64,000 bases of DNA from UBA8752 sp002336475 (lineage in GTDB: Bacteria > Bacteroidota > Bacteroidia > Flavobacteriales_D > Sanyastnellaceae), in the NCBI GenBank assembly GCA_943846755.1, contig OX044365.1, positions 1,426,001 to 1,490,000 of the forward strand, given 5' to 3'. This document shows, in pieces, positions 8,122-15,756 of the stretch (its first letter is position 1; each line of letters begins with the position of its first letter). Below the pieces are notes generated by a model. The model saw nothing but the letters and a program-made list of their open reading frames with translations, was not told where the DNA came from and searched no databases. The translations under genes were made by a program, and so were the position numbers.

Positions 8122-8873
8122 CAGTAGTAGCCTTGGCTTGCGTCTCGGGGCTCGGCCTCTGAGATCCGCTGGGGATACACCAGACGAATGGACTTGATCT
8201 TTTCGAGCAAGCTGGCCTCCTTCGTGCGGCTGTAGCGCTCTTCAAGCGCTGCGTAAGATTCGTTGAACTTGGACAAAGACAATTCGTCCCTCAACTCATT
8301 GACCGCAGCTTCAAGCTCGTTTTGCACCTGCAAGTAGAGGTCGTACGAGGTGCTTCGGTCCGTTTGTAGGCTGATCAATGCCGATCCAGGAAGTTCCTTG
8401 TAGTCGCCTCCAAACAGCTCGATGGCGGTCAACTTTTCGCGGATGCGTTCGGCAGCTTTGGGCTGTCCCGCAGCCAAATAGCTTTGCTCCAATGGAATCA
8501 ATTCGGACTTCCGAACCCATTGGCGCTCAGGGTACTTCATGTTGTCATCGCCCAAGGTCACATTGGGACGCTCCGGGTGAAGCAAACCTGTGCCTGTGGC
8601 GACCAAGAAATCCTTCGCGCCATCCTTGAGTTGGCTGATGGACATGACTTCCTTCTCGACCAGCAACTCATCCCGGAAATTCGTCCGGACGTTGTAGACA
8701 TCACCGTCCTTGACCTCCTGCTGCTCCATGTCCGGTGGGACGGGAGGAGGAAGTTGACGCTTGACGCCTTCATCGCTGTCAATGGTGGTGGTCACCAACC
8801 AGAAAATCAACAGCAAGAAGGCGATGTCAGCCATCGACCCCGCATTGATTTCCGGTATTTCTCTGCGTGCCAT
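8121..8873 (-). CDS. ExbD/TolR-family protein with long periplasmic extension
   Basis: A 250-residue ExbD relative. The N-terminus MARREIPEINAGSMADIAFLLLIFWLVTTTI has the proton-carrying Asp and one membrane helix; the expected ExbD core follows. Unlike ordinary ExbD proteins (about 130-150 residues) it continues with roughly 100 residues rich in Glu, Leu, Arg and Ser (for example AAVNELRDELSLSKFNESYAALE, seen near residue 190) that look helical or coiled coil, ending in AEPRDASQGYY. Such tails are seen in Bacteroidota ExbD proteins of unknown partner. It is 6 nt from the four-TM gene and overlaps the second ExbD by one base. Confidence 0.88.
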   Translation of the reverse strand: MARREIPEINAGSMADIAFLLLIFWLVTTTIDSDEGVKRQLPPPVPPDMEQQEVKDGDVYNVRTNFRDELLVEKEVMSISQLKDGAKDFLVATGTGLLHPERPNVTLGDDNMKYPERQWVRKSELIPLEQSYLAAGQPKAAERIREKLTAIELFGGDYKELPGSALISLQTDRSTSYDLYLQVQNELEAAVNELRDELSLSKFNESYAALEERYSRTKEASLLEKIKSIRLVYPQRISEAEPRDASQGYY

Positions 8874-8879
8874 GAGCGC

Positions 8880-9332
8880 TTAGAGCCAGTTCTTGAGGAT
8901 GGACTTGCCTTCCACCGCGAGGATGGAAACCAGCGCCAACAGCCCCAGAATGTAAATGAATTGAATGCTCGCGTCAGCGATTTTCACGTCTTGCTCGGTG
9001 ACCGTCGCACCTCCAGCCAACATGGTTGGAGTTACTGTGGTATCCGCCAAGCTCCAGGCGATGAAGCCTGCGACAAAGAAGACCACAAAACCGATCAAGG
9101 CGCCCATGGCACGCTTGGGTTGGGTGGCCAACTTCTGAACGAAGTGGTAGATGCCAAAACCCAAGATGGCCAGTACACAGACGATACCGGTGTAGAGGTT
9201 GAGGCTCACGAGACTTTCGACGGGTCCGTTGGGATCGTCGCTGTTGATGGCGGACACCACCCAAATACAACCCAATGCGATGATCAGGATGCGGAGGGCG
9301 ATGAGGGCCGTGCGGATGACGTTGGCTTGCAT
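8880..9332 (-). CDS. Four-helix membrane protein of the exbB-exbD operon, function unknown
   Basis: A 150-residue protein with four hydrophobic segments (about residues 8-28, 45-65, 80-98 and 124-142) and short loops; no catalytic motif is visible. It lies between the ExbB and ExbD genes on the same strand (30 and 6 nt away), a placement that recurs in Bacteroidota and suggests an accessory subunit of the proton-driven motor. That role is inferred from position only. Confidence 0.7.
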   Translation of the reverse strand: MQANVIRTALIALRILIIALGCIWVVSAINSDDPNGPVESLVSLNLYTGIVCVLAILGFGIYHFVQKLATQPKRAMGALIGFVVFFVAGFIAWSLADTTVTPTMLAGGATVTEQDVKIADASIQFIYILGLLALVSILAVEGKSILKNWL

Positions 9333-9362
9333 GGTACTGCTGTTTTGCGACCGCAGAACCGA

Positions 9363-10217
9363 TCAGCCGTTCAACTTCTTGCGATATACGAGGTCCACGA
9401 GGTCCATGGATGCCTCCTCCATGTCAAAGACGATGCCGTCAATCTTGGAGAGGATGTAGTTGTAAAAGATCTGGAGGATGATGGCCACCACAAGACCTGA
9501 TACTGTCGTGATCAACGCCACCTTAATACCGCCAGCAACGATGGACGCGTTGATGGTATTGGCTTGAGCGATTTTGTCAAACGCCTCGATCATTCCAATC
9601 ACCGTTCCCATAAATCCAAGCATGGGAGCCAAGGCGATAAACAGGCTGATCCAGCTCAAACCACGTTCGAGCTTCGTGCTTTCCAAGCTGCCGTAATCCT
9701 CTACGGCTTTGGCGAGCTCTTCATAGCTGCCTCCGCTGCGGTCAAGACCCTGGTGGAAGATGGCGGCGACAGGGCCACGTTCGTTGGCGCAGACCTCCTT
9801 GGCTGCATCCACTCCTCCGCTGTTCATGGCATCCTCCACCTTGGTCAACAGACCCTTGGTGTTGGTGGTCGCCATGTTGAGGTAGATGATGCGCTCGATG
9901 GCCAAAGCCAATCCGAAGATCAAGCAGAGTACAACGAAGCTCATAAAGAGCACGCCGCCCTCGATGATGCGCAACTTGATCTGTTGGCGGGCTCCGGTGA
10001 CCTCTACGGTCTCCTCTGGCATCGCTGGGGCTTCCTCAGCGACGGGCATAGGCGCTGGTGCCGCAGCACTGTCCATCATGGCGGAATCGGCCATGGCACT
10101 GTCAGGGACCATGACGATCATGGAGTCGCCGGACATTAAAATGGTGTCTCCTTCCTGAGCGATGACAGGAGCGGTAAACATGAGGGCCACTACTAGGAGG
10201 GCGAACAACTTCTTCAT
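9363..10217 (-). CDS. MotA/TolQ/ExbB proton channel protein with signal-peptide-like start
   Basis: A 284-residue ExbB family protein. From the ATG at 10217 it begins MKKLFALLVVALMFTAPVIAQ, a signal-peptide-like segment, followed by about 60 residues rich in Ala, Pro, Met and Asp, then a membrane helix near residue 95 and the paired C-terminal helices with APMLGFMGTVIGMIEAF and VALITTVSGLVVAIILQ, the conserved ExbB/TolQ core. With the ExbD genes it should form the proton channel powering TonB-type transport. The longer open frame to 10298 starts before the signal-like segment and was not chosen. Confidence 0.9.
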   Translation of the reverse strand: MKKLFALLVVALMFTAPVIAQEGDTILMSGDSMIVMVPDSAMADSAMMDSAAAPAPMPVAEEAPAMPEETVEVTGARQQIKLRIIEGGVLFMSFVVLCLIFGLALAIERIIYLNMATTNTKGLLTKVEDAMNSGGVDAAKEVCANERGPVAAIFHQGLDRSGGSYEELAKAVEDYGSLESTKLERGLSWISLFIALAPMLGFMGTVIGMIEAFDKIAQANTINASIVAGGIKVALITTVSGLVVAIILQIFYNYILSKIDGIVFDMEEASMDLVDLVYRKKLNG

Positions 10218-10274
10218 GGTGAAGGGATGAATCGTGGTTGTGTCGTTGTAAGCGAACATTCGGTTCGCGAAGGG

Positions 10275-10282
10275 CGAATTTA
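10275..10282 (-). promoter_or_regulatory. Putative promoter of the exbB operon (TAAATTCG)
   Basis: TAAATTCG fits TAnnTTTG with one change, and a TTG lies 21 nt upstream on the same strand, close to the usual -33/-7 spacing. It would give a leader of about 50 nt before the exbB ATG at 10217. Confidence 0.45.
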
Positions 10283-10348
10283 GGCAATCGGATTCCACCC
10301 CGACAACAGGTCTGTCAACATGGAGAAAATTTCCATGATTTTAGACGG

Positions 10349-11296
10349 TCACAACTCCCCCATTCTGCCCGCTTGGTAGTCGGCAATGCACTGCTGGATT
10401 TGACTGCGGTTGTTCATGACAAAGGGGCCGTAAGAGACCACAGGCTCTTCCAAAGGCCGGCCTCCCAACACCAAAAATTCGGCGCCTTCACCGCTGTAAA
10501 ACCGGAGCACATTGCCTCCTCTGTGGTACAAAGCCAGCTGTTGCTTCGTCAATTGCCGCTGACCTTCGACCTCCAATTTTCCGTCGATCATGTGCAGAAA
10601 GGCATTGTGTTCGGGTTCTACTGGAAGGTCCAAACGGCCACCTGGCTGCAAGTGAACGTGGTGGTAAAATGCCGGGCTGTGCAATTCAGTGGGTGAAGAC
10701 GCTCCAAAGACTTCGCCCATGATCACCTTGATGCGGTAATCCTCGGTCTCCACAATGGGAAAGGCTCTTTTTTCTCGCAGGGTGGTGATTGGCGTGCTGA
10801 ATTTTTGTGCCGCAGGAAGGTTAAGCCAAATCTGGAAGCCGTGTACAATGCCTCCATCCCTGCGAATTTCCATACTGCTGACCTCTTCGTGCACTGCACC
10901 GCGGCCAGAGCTGAATACCATGAATTGACCTTCACGGTATATCAAATCATTGTCCAAGCTGTCGGTATGTCTGCCACTTCCGGAGAGCAGGTAGGTGGTC
11001 GGCGCGACCCCGGCATGCGGATGCGCTTTGATGTCCATGCCCAGTGTTCCGGGATCAATCTGCAAGGGCCCAAATTCATCGAGCATCACAAACGGCGACA
11101 CCAAATCTGTGTGGTCTCCAGCAAACCCCCGGAGTACAGGAACGTTTTGGACCATGGTGCGTTTGCAGGCCAAAACCTGTGCCACTTTTCGCTCACCCCC
11201 CTCTCCCCACATGCCCGATGAGGCCCGCAACCAACTGGGCGCTACAGCGGCAGCCCCAACTATGGCTGAGCCCTTGATGAAACGTCTGCGCAACAT
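10349..11296 (-). CDS. Pirin-family protein with Tat-type signal
   Basis: A bicupin of 315 residues. The pirin domain shows the metal ligands in AHPHAGVAPTTYLLSG and the RGAVHEE motif; the C-terminal cupin includes PEHNAFLHMIDGKLEVEG and FLVLGGRPLEEPVVSYGPFVMN. Pirins bind Fe and some have quercetinase activity. The N-terminus MLRRRFIKGSAIVGAAAVAPSW is a twin-arginine export signal (RRRFIK), which is unusual for pirins and implies export of the folded, metal-loaded protein. It stands alone between the exbB operon and tRNA-Ser. Confidence 0.88.
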   Translation of the reverse strand: MLRRRFIKGSAIVGAAAVAPSWLRASSGMWGEGGERKVAQVLACKRTMVQNVPVLRGFAGDHTDLVSPFVMLDEFGPLQIDPGTLGMDIKAHPHAGVAPTTYLLSGSGRHTDSLDNDLIYREGQFMVFSSGRGAVHEEVSSMEIRRDGGIVHGFQIWLNLPAAQKFSTPITTLREKRAFPIVETEDYRIKVIMGEVFGASSPTELHSPAFYHHVHLQPGGRLDLPVEPEHNAFLHMIDGKLEVEGQRQLTKQQLALYHRGGNVLRFYSGEGAEFLVLGGRPLEEPVVSYGPFVMNNRSQIQQCIADYQAGRMGEL

Positions 11297-11300
11297 GACT

Positions 11301-11308
11301 TAAAGATA
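11301..11308 (-). promoter_or_regulatory. Putative -7 element TATCTTTA of the pirin gene
   Basis: TATCTTTA matches TAnnTTTG except the last base and ends exactly 4 nt before the ATG at 11296 (TATCTTTAAGTCATG), the same spacing as at mgtE, lpxD and others in this window. Confidence 0.4.
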
Positions 11309-11396
11309 AGGAGGGCTGGACGCCACTTTCGTTCACTTGGATGAAGAAGGCCGCAATGGAGGGGATGGCCGCTTGAAGGACTGTGATCGGGGCATG

Positions 11397-11422
11397 AAAA
11401 AGCCGGCGCTTACACGCCGGCT
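11397..11422 (-). terminator. Rho-independent terminator after tRNA-Ser
   Basis: On the minus strand an 8-bp GC-rich stem (AGCCGGCG / CGCCGGCT) with a six-base loop is followed by a T run, 11 nt beyond the tRNA 3' end. Confidence 0.8.
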
Positions 11423-11432
11423 GGTTCTGTTG

Positions 11433-11520
11433 CGGAGAGACGGGGATTCGAACCCCGGATACCCTTTTGGAGTATACACGCTTTCCAAGCGTGCGCCTTA
11501 AGCCACTCGGCCACCTCTCC
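11433..11520 (-). tRNA. tRNA-Ser (anticodon GGA)
   Basis: An 88-nt class II tRNA. The acceptor stem GGAGAGG pairs with the 3' CTCTCC end, the anticodon stem-loop CGCTTGGAAAGCG presents GGA, there is a long variable arm, and the T arm GGGGTTCGAATCCCC is canonical. No CCA is encoded. A terminator follows directly. Confidence 0.95.
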
Positions 11521-11554
11521 TGATCAGCTTGATTCTTCTCACTGAATGGGCGCG

Positions 11555-11561
11555 CAAGTTA
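11555..11561 (-). promoter_or_regulatory. Possible -7 element of tRNA-Ser
   Basis: TAACTTG on the minus strand, 34 nt before the tRNA, is the best -7-like match in the gap to ansA. It is a weak match and farther away than the elements of the other two tRNAs. Confidence 0.25.
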
Positions 11562-11616
11562 CCCCATAATCCAACGCGATGCGCAACCCTGCGGGGTGAG
11601 GAAATCGGGGACAGCG

Positions 11617-12663
11617 TCAACGTATGGTGTCTGCCGGTGTCTGCTCTCCAGCAAGGTCCATTTTAAATGCTGCCCTGAGGGATTCGCGGTCGGGATGCAT
11701 AGCGGCCAGCACCATCAATTTGGTGACTGCTGCCTCCAAAGTGATGTCCAAGCTGGGCTCTACCCCGATGCGCGTTAGGCCCGCACCTGTGACATAGCGG
11801 TTGGCGTCTACTGATCCTACTGAACATTGGGTCACATTGACCAGAAAAATGCCCCTTTCCTGGGCTGCAGTGAGAATGCCGAGAAACAACGGATCGCGCG
11901 GGGCATTGCCCGAACCATAGGTTCGCAATACCGCCGCCCGAAGCCCAGGGATGCACAATTGATGAGAAAGCGCTTCCGGGGTCATGCCGGGAATCAAATG
12001 CACCACAGTGACCCCGGTGTCCAACGTCTCAAACAAGCGCGCCTCACCCCTTGGTCTGAGCAAGAGGTCCCGACGGAACCGGACGTGGACACCCACCTCG
12101 CCCAAGGCGGGGAAGTTGGGACTGACTATGGCTTGAAAACCCTCTGCATCTTGTTTGTGGGAGCGGTTGCCCCGCATCAGCTCATCTCCAAAATAGATGA
12201 CCACTTCACGGATCAACGGACCGCGCTGAGGATCAGAAGAATCCCATGTTCCCGATATTTCAATGGCGGTGAGGAGGTTTTCCTTGCCGTCGGTGCGCAC
12301 CACCCCAATGGGCAATTGACTCCCCGTCAGTACGATGGGCTTCCCAAAATTGGGAAGCATAAAGCTCAGGGCGCTCGCTGAATAGGCCATGGTATCCGTA
12401 CCGTGTAGCACAACGAACCCGTCGTACCGGTCCCTGCGGTGAAACAACAGCCGGGCCAGTTCTCCCCAACGCTCAACCGACATGTCACTGCTGTCAATGG
12501 GCGCCATGGGCTCGAAATCCAAGGCCACCTCGAGCGCATCTATTTCTGGCACCCGAGACCTCAAATGGTCAAAGTCAAAAGGACGCAAAGCCCCCGTTTC
12601 TGGGTCCTCAAATGAACCGATGGTGCCACCAGTGTAAACCAGAAGAATGCGGGCTGGCGTCAT
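11617..12663 (-). CDS. ansA: L-asparaginase, type I (cytoplasmic)
   Basis: Hydrolyses asparagine to aspartate and ammonia. The 348-residue protein has both active-site threonine motifs: VYTGGTIGS near residue 10 and VLHGTDTMAYSASALSFM near residue 86, as well as the conserved KPIVLTGSQLP. No signal peptide is seen, which fits the type I form. Its ATG overlaps the tatD stop as ATGA, so it is coupled to tatD in a hemJ-tatD-ansA operon. Confidence 0.92.
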   Translation of the reverse strand: MTPARILLVYTGGTIGSFEDPETGALRPFDFDHLRSRVPEIDALEVALDFEPMAPIDSSDMSVERWGELARLLFHRRDRYDGFVVLHGTDTMAYSASALSFMLPNFGKPIVLTGSQLPIGVVRTDGKENLLTAIEISGTWDSSDPQRGPLIREVVIYFGDELMRGNRSHKQDAEGFQAIVSPNFPALGEVGVHVRFRRDLLLRPRGEARLFETLDTGVTVVHLIPGMTPEALSHQLCIPGLRAAVLRTYGSGNAPRDPLFLGILTAAQERGIFLVNVTQCSVGSVDANRYVTGAGLTRIGVEPSLDITLEAAVTKLMVLAAMHPDRESLRAAFKMDLAGEQTPADTIR

Positions 12664-13472
12664 GGCGATAATGGGCTGTGGTCGGGCAACCGAAACAAAC
12701 GCTCAGCATTGGAGGTCGAAAACGCCGCAACCTGAGCAAGCGGGCGCTCCAAAACATCGGCCACCCTTTGTCCTACAAGTGTGGTGTATGCGGGTTCATT
12801 CCGTTTGCCACGGTGGGGCACAGGGGCCAAATACGGGCTGTCCGTCTCAAGGATGATGCGGTCTTCTGGAATGTGTGGAATCACGTTTTCCATGCCGGCC
12901 TTTCTGAAGGTGGTCACACCGCCCAATCCAAAGCAAAAGGACCCGTAACCTGCGATTTTCTCCACTTCAGCCCGCCCCCCCGTGAAACAGTGGAACACCC
13001 CGCGAAGGGATGACTCGACGTATTGATCCAACACCGTAAAAGTGTCTTCGAAGGCCTCGCGCACATGCAGCACAACGGGAAGATCTCGTTCAAGTGCCCA
13101 TCCGATTTGCCGGTGGAAGGCATCCAACTGCGCCAGTCGGGTCTTCTTGCCCCTAAAAAGGTCCATACCGATCTCCCCTACGGCGATGCACGGTTCGGTA
13201 TTGAGTGCCTCGAGGATGGGAACGCATTCTGTTTCCCAATCCTCCTCTACATGGCAAGGGTGCAACCCCATCATGGGGAAACAACGGCCTGGATGCGCGG
13301 CTACGAGGTCCAGCAGAGGCCCTATGCTGGCCGCATCGATGTTGGGCAATAAGATGCGCTCCACGCCAGCATCAAACGCGCGTTGCACGGCTGCCTGCCG
13401 GTCTTCCTCAAAAGCAGCCGCATACGCATGACAATGCGTGTCTATCCATTGAAGATTGGGGGCAGCATCCAT
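12660..13472 (-). CDS. TatD-family metal-dependent hydrolase
   Basis: A 270-residue amidohydrolase-fold enzyme. The metal ligands are in the WIDTHCHAYAAAF start, VGEIGMDL, VLHVREAF, VFHCFTG, and the late LETDSPYLAPVPHRGKRNEP, all standard for TatD/YcfH DNases. I start at the ATG at 13472, just before the first motif; the upstream open frame to 13613 lies inside hemJ. It follows hemJ by 10 nt and overlaps ansA by 4 nt. Family members act as deoxyribonucleases, but the physiological substrate is uncertain. Confidence 0.88.
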   Translation of the reverse strand: MDAAPNLQWIDTHCHAYAAAFEEDRQAAVQRAFDAGVERILLPNIDAASIGPLLDLVAAHPGRCFPMMGLHPCHVEEDWETECVPILEALNTEPCIAVGEIGMDLFRGKKTRLAQLDAFHRQIGWALERDLPVVLHVREAFEDTFTVLDQYVESSLRGVFHCFTGGRAEVEKIAGYGSFCFGLGGVTTFRKAGMENVIPHIPEDRIILETDSPYLAPVPHRGKRNEPAYTTLVGQRVADVLERPLAQVAAFSTSNAERLFRLPDHSPLSP

Positions 13473-13482
13473 GGTGGTAAAA

Positions 13483-14037
13483 TTAAGCTCCGTCTCCTGT
13501 CTTCCGGCGACCACGGGCTTTTTGATACCGTTTGATGGCCAAGGTGAGCAGCACAGCCAGACCCAAAATGCCGCCGACACCCCACACCCAGCCCACAGCA
13601 TCGCGCAGGACAATCAGAAACACCACTGCGATCAAGATGACGGTGGGCACCTCATTGAGAAAGCGCAGGCGCATGGAACTGGCGGTCGGGGCGCCCTTTT
13701 GGCATTGGGCCAACAACTTTGCTCCCAAAACCATGTACGCCCAAAGCAATGCCACAAAACCCAGCTTGACCCACATGAACGGCATCGACAACCACACAGG
13801 ATTCCACACAATCAGCGCGGTTCCGAATCCTGTCGCGAGGATGCCACTGGGCAAGGTGATGGCCGCCCACAACCTCCGCTCCATAATGCGGAACTGAGGC
13901 ACGAGCACATCGCGTTCGGCTGCAGGTTTTTCGGTCGCCTCGCGGTGATAGATGAACAGGCGAAACAGGTAGAACAAACCCGCAAACCAGGTCACCACGA
14001 AAATGATATGTAAGGCCTTGAGGACGTCGTACGTCAT
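13483..14037 (-). CDS. hemJ: Protoporphyrinogen IX oxidase, HemJ type
   Basis: A 184-residue membrane protein of the HemJ (UPF0093) family that oxidises protoporphyrinogen in heme synthesis. It has four to five membrane helices; conserved features are the His in KALHIIFVVTWFAGLFYLFR near residue 10 and the RIMERRLW segment. The ATG at 14037 starts at the usual MTYDVLKALH; the open frame extending to 14100 overlaps the promoter. First gene of a run with tatD and ansA. Confidence 0.85.
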   Translation of the reverse strand: MTYDVLKALHIIFVVTWFAGLFYLFRLFIYHREATEKPAAERDVLVPQFRIMERRLWAAITLPSGILATGFGTALIVWNPVWLSMPFMWVKLGFVALLWAYMVLGAKLLAQCQKGAPTASSMRLRFLNEVPTVILIAVVFLIVLRDAVGWVWGVGGILGLAVLLTLAIKRYQKARGRRKTGDGA

Positions 14038-14041
14038 GCTG

Positions 14042-14049
14042 CAAAGGTG
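14042..14049 (-). promoter_or_regulatory. Putative -7 element CACCTTTG of hemJ
   Basis: CACCTTTG differs from TAnnTTTG at the first base only and ends exactly 4 nt before the hemJ ATG (CACCTTTGCAGCATG). Confidence 0.45.
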
Positions 14050-14089
14050 AAGGAGTGTTGTCGTATTCCGAGCATGCCCATTACAGACC

Positions 14090-14097
14090 GACCTTTG
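14090..14097 (+). promoter_or_regulatory. Putative -7 element GACCTTTG of the thioesterase gene
   Basis: GACCTTTG on the plus strand, 20 nt before the ATG at 14118, gives a short leader of about 16 nt. It lies back to back with the hemJ promoter in an 80-nt divergent region. Confidence 0.4.
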
Positions 14098-14117
14098 CAC
14101 TGCATTAAGCGCGCATT

Positions 14118-14633
14118 ATGGCTCCAAAAACACGCCTTGCGAAGGACTCCTTCGCTACGACCACCCACATTGTACTGCCCAACGACACCAATGTGTTGGG
14201 CAACCTGATGGGCGGACAACTTCTCAATTGGATGGACATCGCATCTGCCATCAGTGCGAACCGCCATTGCCGGAGGGTGGTGGTGACTGCTGCAGTCAAC
14301 AACGTGTCTTTTGACCGGCCCATTCGGCTGGGTGACACCGTCACCATTGAAGCCAAGGTCAGCCGCGCTTTCAGCAGCTCTATGGAAGTATTCATGGAGG
14401 TGTTTGTAGAGGACAATGCCACGGGCGAGCGCTCCAAATCCAACGAAGCCATGTATACGTTTGTTGCGGTGGATCAACTGGGAGCTCCCATTGGTATTCC
14501 TGAGCTGGTTCCAGAATCCGACGAAGAGCGGAGCAGGTTCGAGGGCGCCCTGCGTCGCCGCCAGCTGCGCTTGATTCTCGCCGGAAAGATGCCTCCTCAA
14601 GAAGCCACTGAACTCAAGGCATTGTTTGAGTGA
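14118..14633 (+). CDS. Acyl-CoA thioesterase, hotdog fold
   Basis: A 171-residue cytoplasmic thioesterase of the YciA/BFIT group. It has the LPNDTNVLGNLMGGQLLNWMD motif with the catalytic Asn and Asp, then NNVSFDRPIRLGDTVTIEAKV and the conserved EAMYTFVAVD strand. It hydrolyses acyl-CoA to free fatty acid and CoA; chain-length preference cannot be read. The 3' end overlaps the convergent glycosyltransferase gene by 20 nt. Confidence 0.9.
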   Translation: MAPKTRLAKDSFATTTHIVLPNDTNVLGNLMGGQLLNWMDIASAISANRHCRRVVVTAAVNNVSFDRPIRLGDTVTIEAKVSRAFSSSMEVFMEVFVEDNATGERSKSNEAMYTFVAVDQLGAPIGIPELVPESDEERSRFEGALRRRQLRLILAGKMPPQEATELKALFE

Positions 14634-15657
14634 GCAAAGCCTCAATCGCATCGATCACCCGCTGAGGGGAGACCCTTTCTGGGCAACGAACCTTGTGACG
14701 ACAGCGGTCGCCTAGGCGGCTGCAAGGCCGGCTTCGCGTGGGCCCTTCGGGTTCGAGCTGAACTGTGCTTGGGTGAGGCATCCACGGCCCCATGCCCAAG
14801 GCGGGCGAAGTGCAGCCCCATACGACCACCATCGGCACATGAAGCGCAGCTCCTGCGTGCATCGCCCCGGTATCGCCCGCGACCAATAAGGCACCCTGTC
14901 CAATGATGGAAAAGGTCTCTGACCAGGTCGCAGCGCCGCAGTGGTTGAGGACATCAGCCCCTTCAAAAGATGCCGCCAGCTCTGCAGCCAATGCCGCCTC
15001 ATCTGGCCCTCCAATCAGGTCTACGGGTCTGCCCTGCCCTTCCAAGTGTGCCACAATCTTGAGCCAATGCTGCATCGGAATGGCCTTGCCAACATGCGCT
15101 GCGCCCAATGCCAGCACAACCCGACCGCTGTCCAACTCCGCCCCCGCAGGCTTTTTTATAGGGGCCGGTTCCGGCAGTGCGAGCTTCCCGCCATCTCCCC
15201 TTCCACCCAAGGCCGAAAGTGCAGCACCAAATGGTGACAGGGTATCCAAATAGCGCTCGACCACGTGCTCTCCCTGTAAACGGTCCATGCCCAACCTGAC
15301 GAGCAAGATCTTCTCAAGGCTCTTTTTGTCTACCGTGAGGTCCATGGCACCTTCTTTGCGAAGGGCCCGCTTGATGAAACCCGAGCGGGCATTGGAATGA
15401 AGGTCGATGACATAATGAAAACCCACCTCCAGGAGCGCTTGCTCTACCTCAGCTGTGGACTTCTCGATGGTCCAAACCTTGTGCACACCGGGCAGCCCCG
15501 TCAGAGCGGCGGCAAAGACCGACTTGGTCAGGAAATGAACCTCTACCTCTCCCTCCAACATGGCGTGCAACGCGCGCACCACAGGAGAAGTGAGGATCAC
15601 ATCCCCCATGCTGGAGAACCGAATGACAAGGACACGTGTGGGGCCTGCCTGAGACAT
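14614..15657 (-). CDS. Family 9 glycosyltransferase (ADP-heptose:LPS heptosyltransferase-like)
   Basis: A 347-residue GT-B enzyme. The start VLVIRFSSMGDVILTSPVVRAL is the signature of family 9, and the C-terminal half has IGQGALLVAGDTGAMHAGAALHVPMVVVWG, the ADP-heptose site. It should add a heptose or related sugar to the lipopolysaccharide core at the inner membrane. It is monocistronic, converging with the thioesterase gene, and its promoter abuts the terminator of the giant gene. Confidence 0.88.
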   Translation of the reverse strand: MSQAGPTRVLVIRFSSMGDVILTSPVVRALHAMLEGEVEVHFLTKSVFAAALTGLPGVHKVWTIEKSTAEVEQALLEVGFHYVIDLHSNARSGFIKRALRKEGAMDLTVDKKSLEKILLVRLGMDRLQGEHVVERYLDTLSPFGAALSALGGRGDGGKLALPEPAPIKKPAGAELDSGRVVLALGAAHVGKAIPMQHWLKIVAHLEGQGRPVDLIGGPDEAALAAELAASFEGADVLNHCGAATWSETFSIIGQGALLVAGDTGAMHAGAALHVPMVVVWGCTSPALGMGPWMPHPSTVQLEPEGPTRSRPCSRLGDRCRHKVRCPERVSPQRVIDAIEALLTQTMP

Positions 15658-15663
15658 CGGTTG

Positions 15664-15671
15664 GAAAGGTA
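15664..15671 (-). promoter_or_regulatory. Putative -7 element TACCTTTC of the heptosyltransferase-like gene
   Basis: TACCTTTC matches TAnnTTTG except the last base and ends 6 nt before the ATG at 15657. It lies only 14 nt beyond the terminator stem of the giant gene on the same strand. Confidence 0.45.
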
Positions 15672-15685
15672 GCCCCGGAAAAGCA

Positions 15686-15715
15686 GGAAGCCGCTCCCAA
15701 ATGGGAGCGGCTTCC
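15686..15715 (-). terminator. Strong terminator after the giant surface protein gene
   Basis: A 13-bp perfect stem (GGAAGCCGCTCCC with its complement) and a four-base loop; on the minus strand it is followed by TGCTTTT. It ends the 15757-24096 transcript just before the heptosyltransferase promoter. Confidence 0.85.
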
Positions 15716-15756
15716 GCCTCAAGCGATTTGGTGAAACGCTTTCCTCTAGACTGGAA

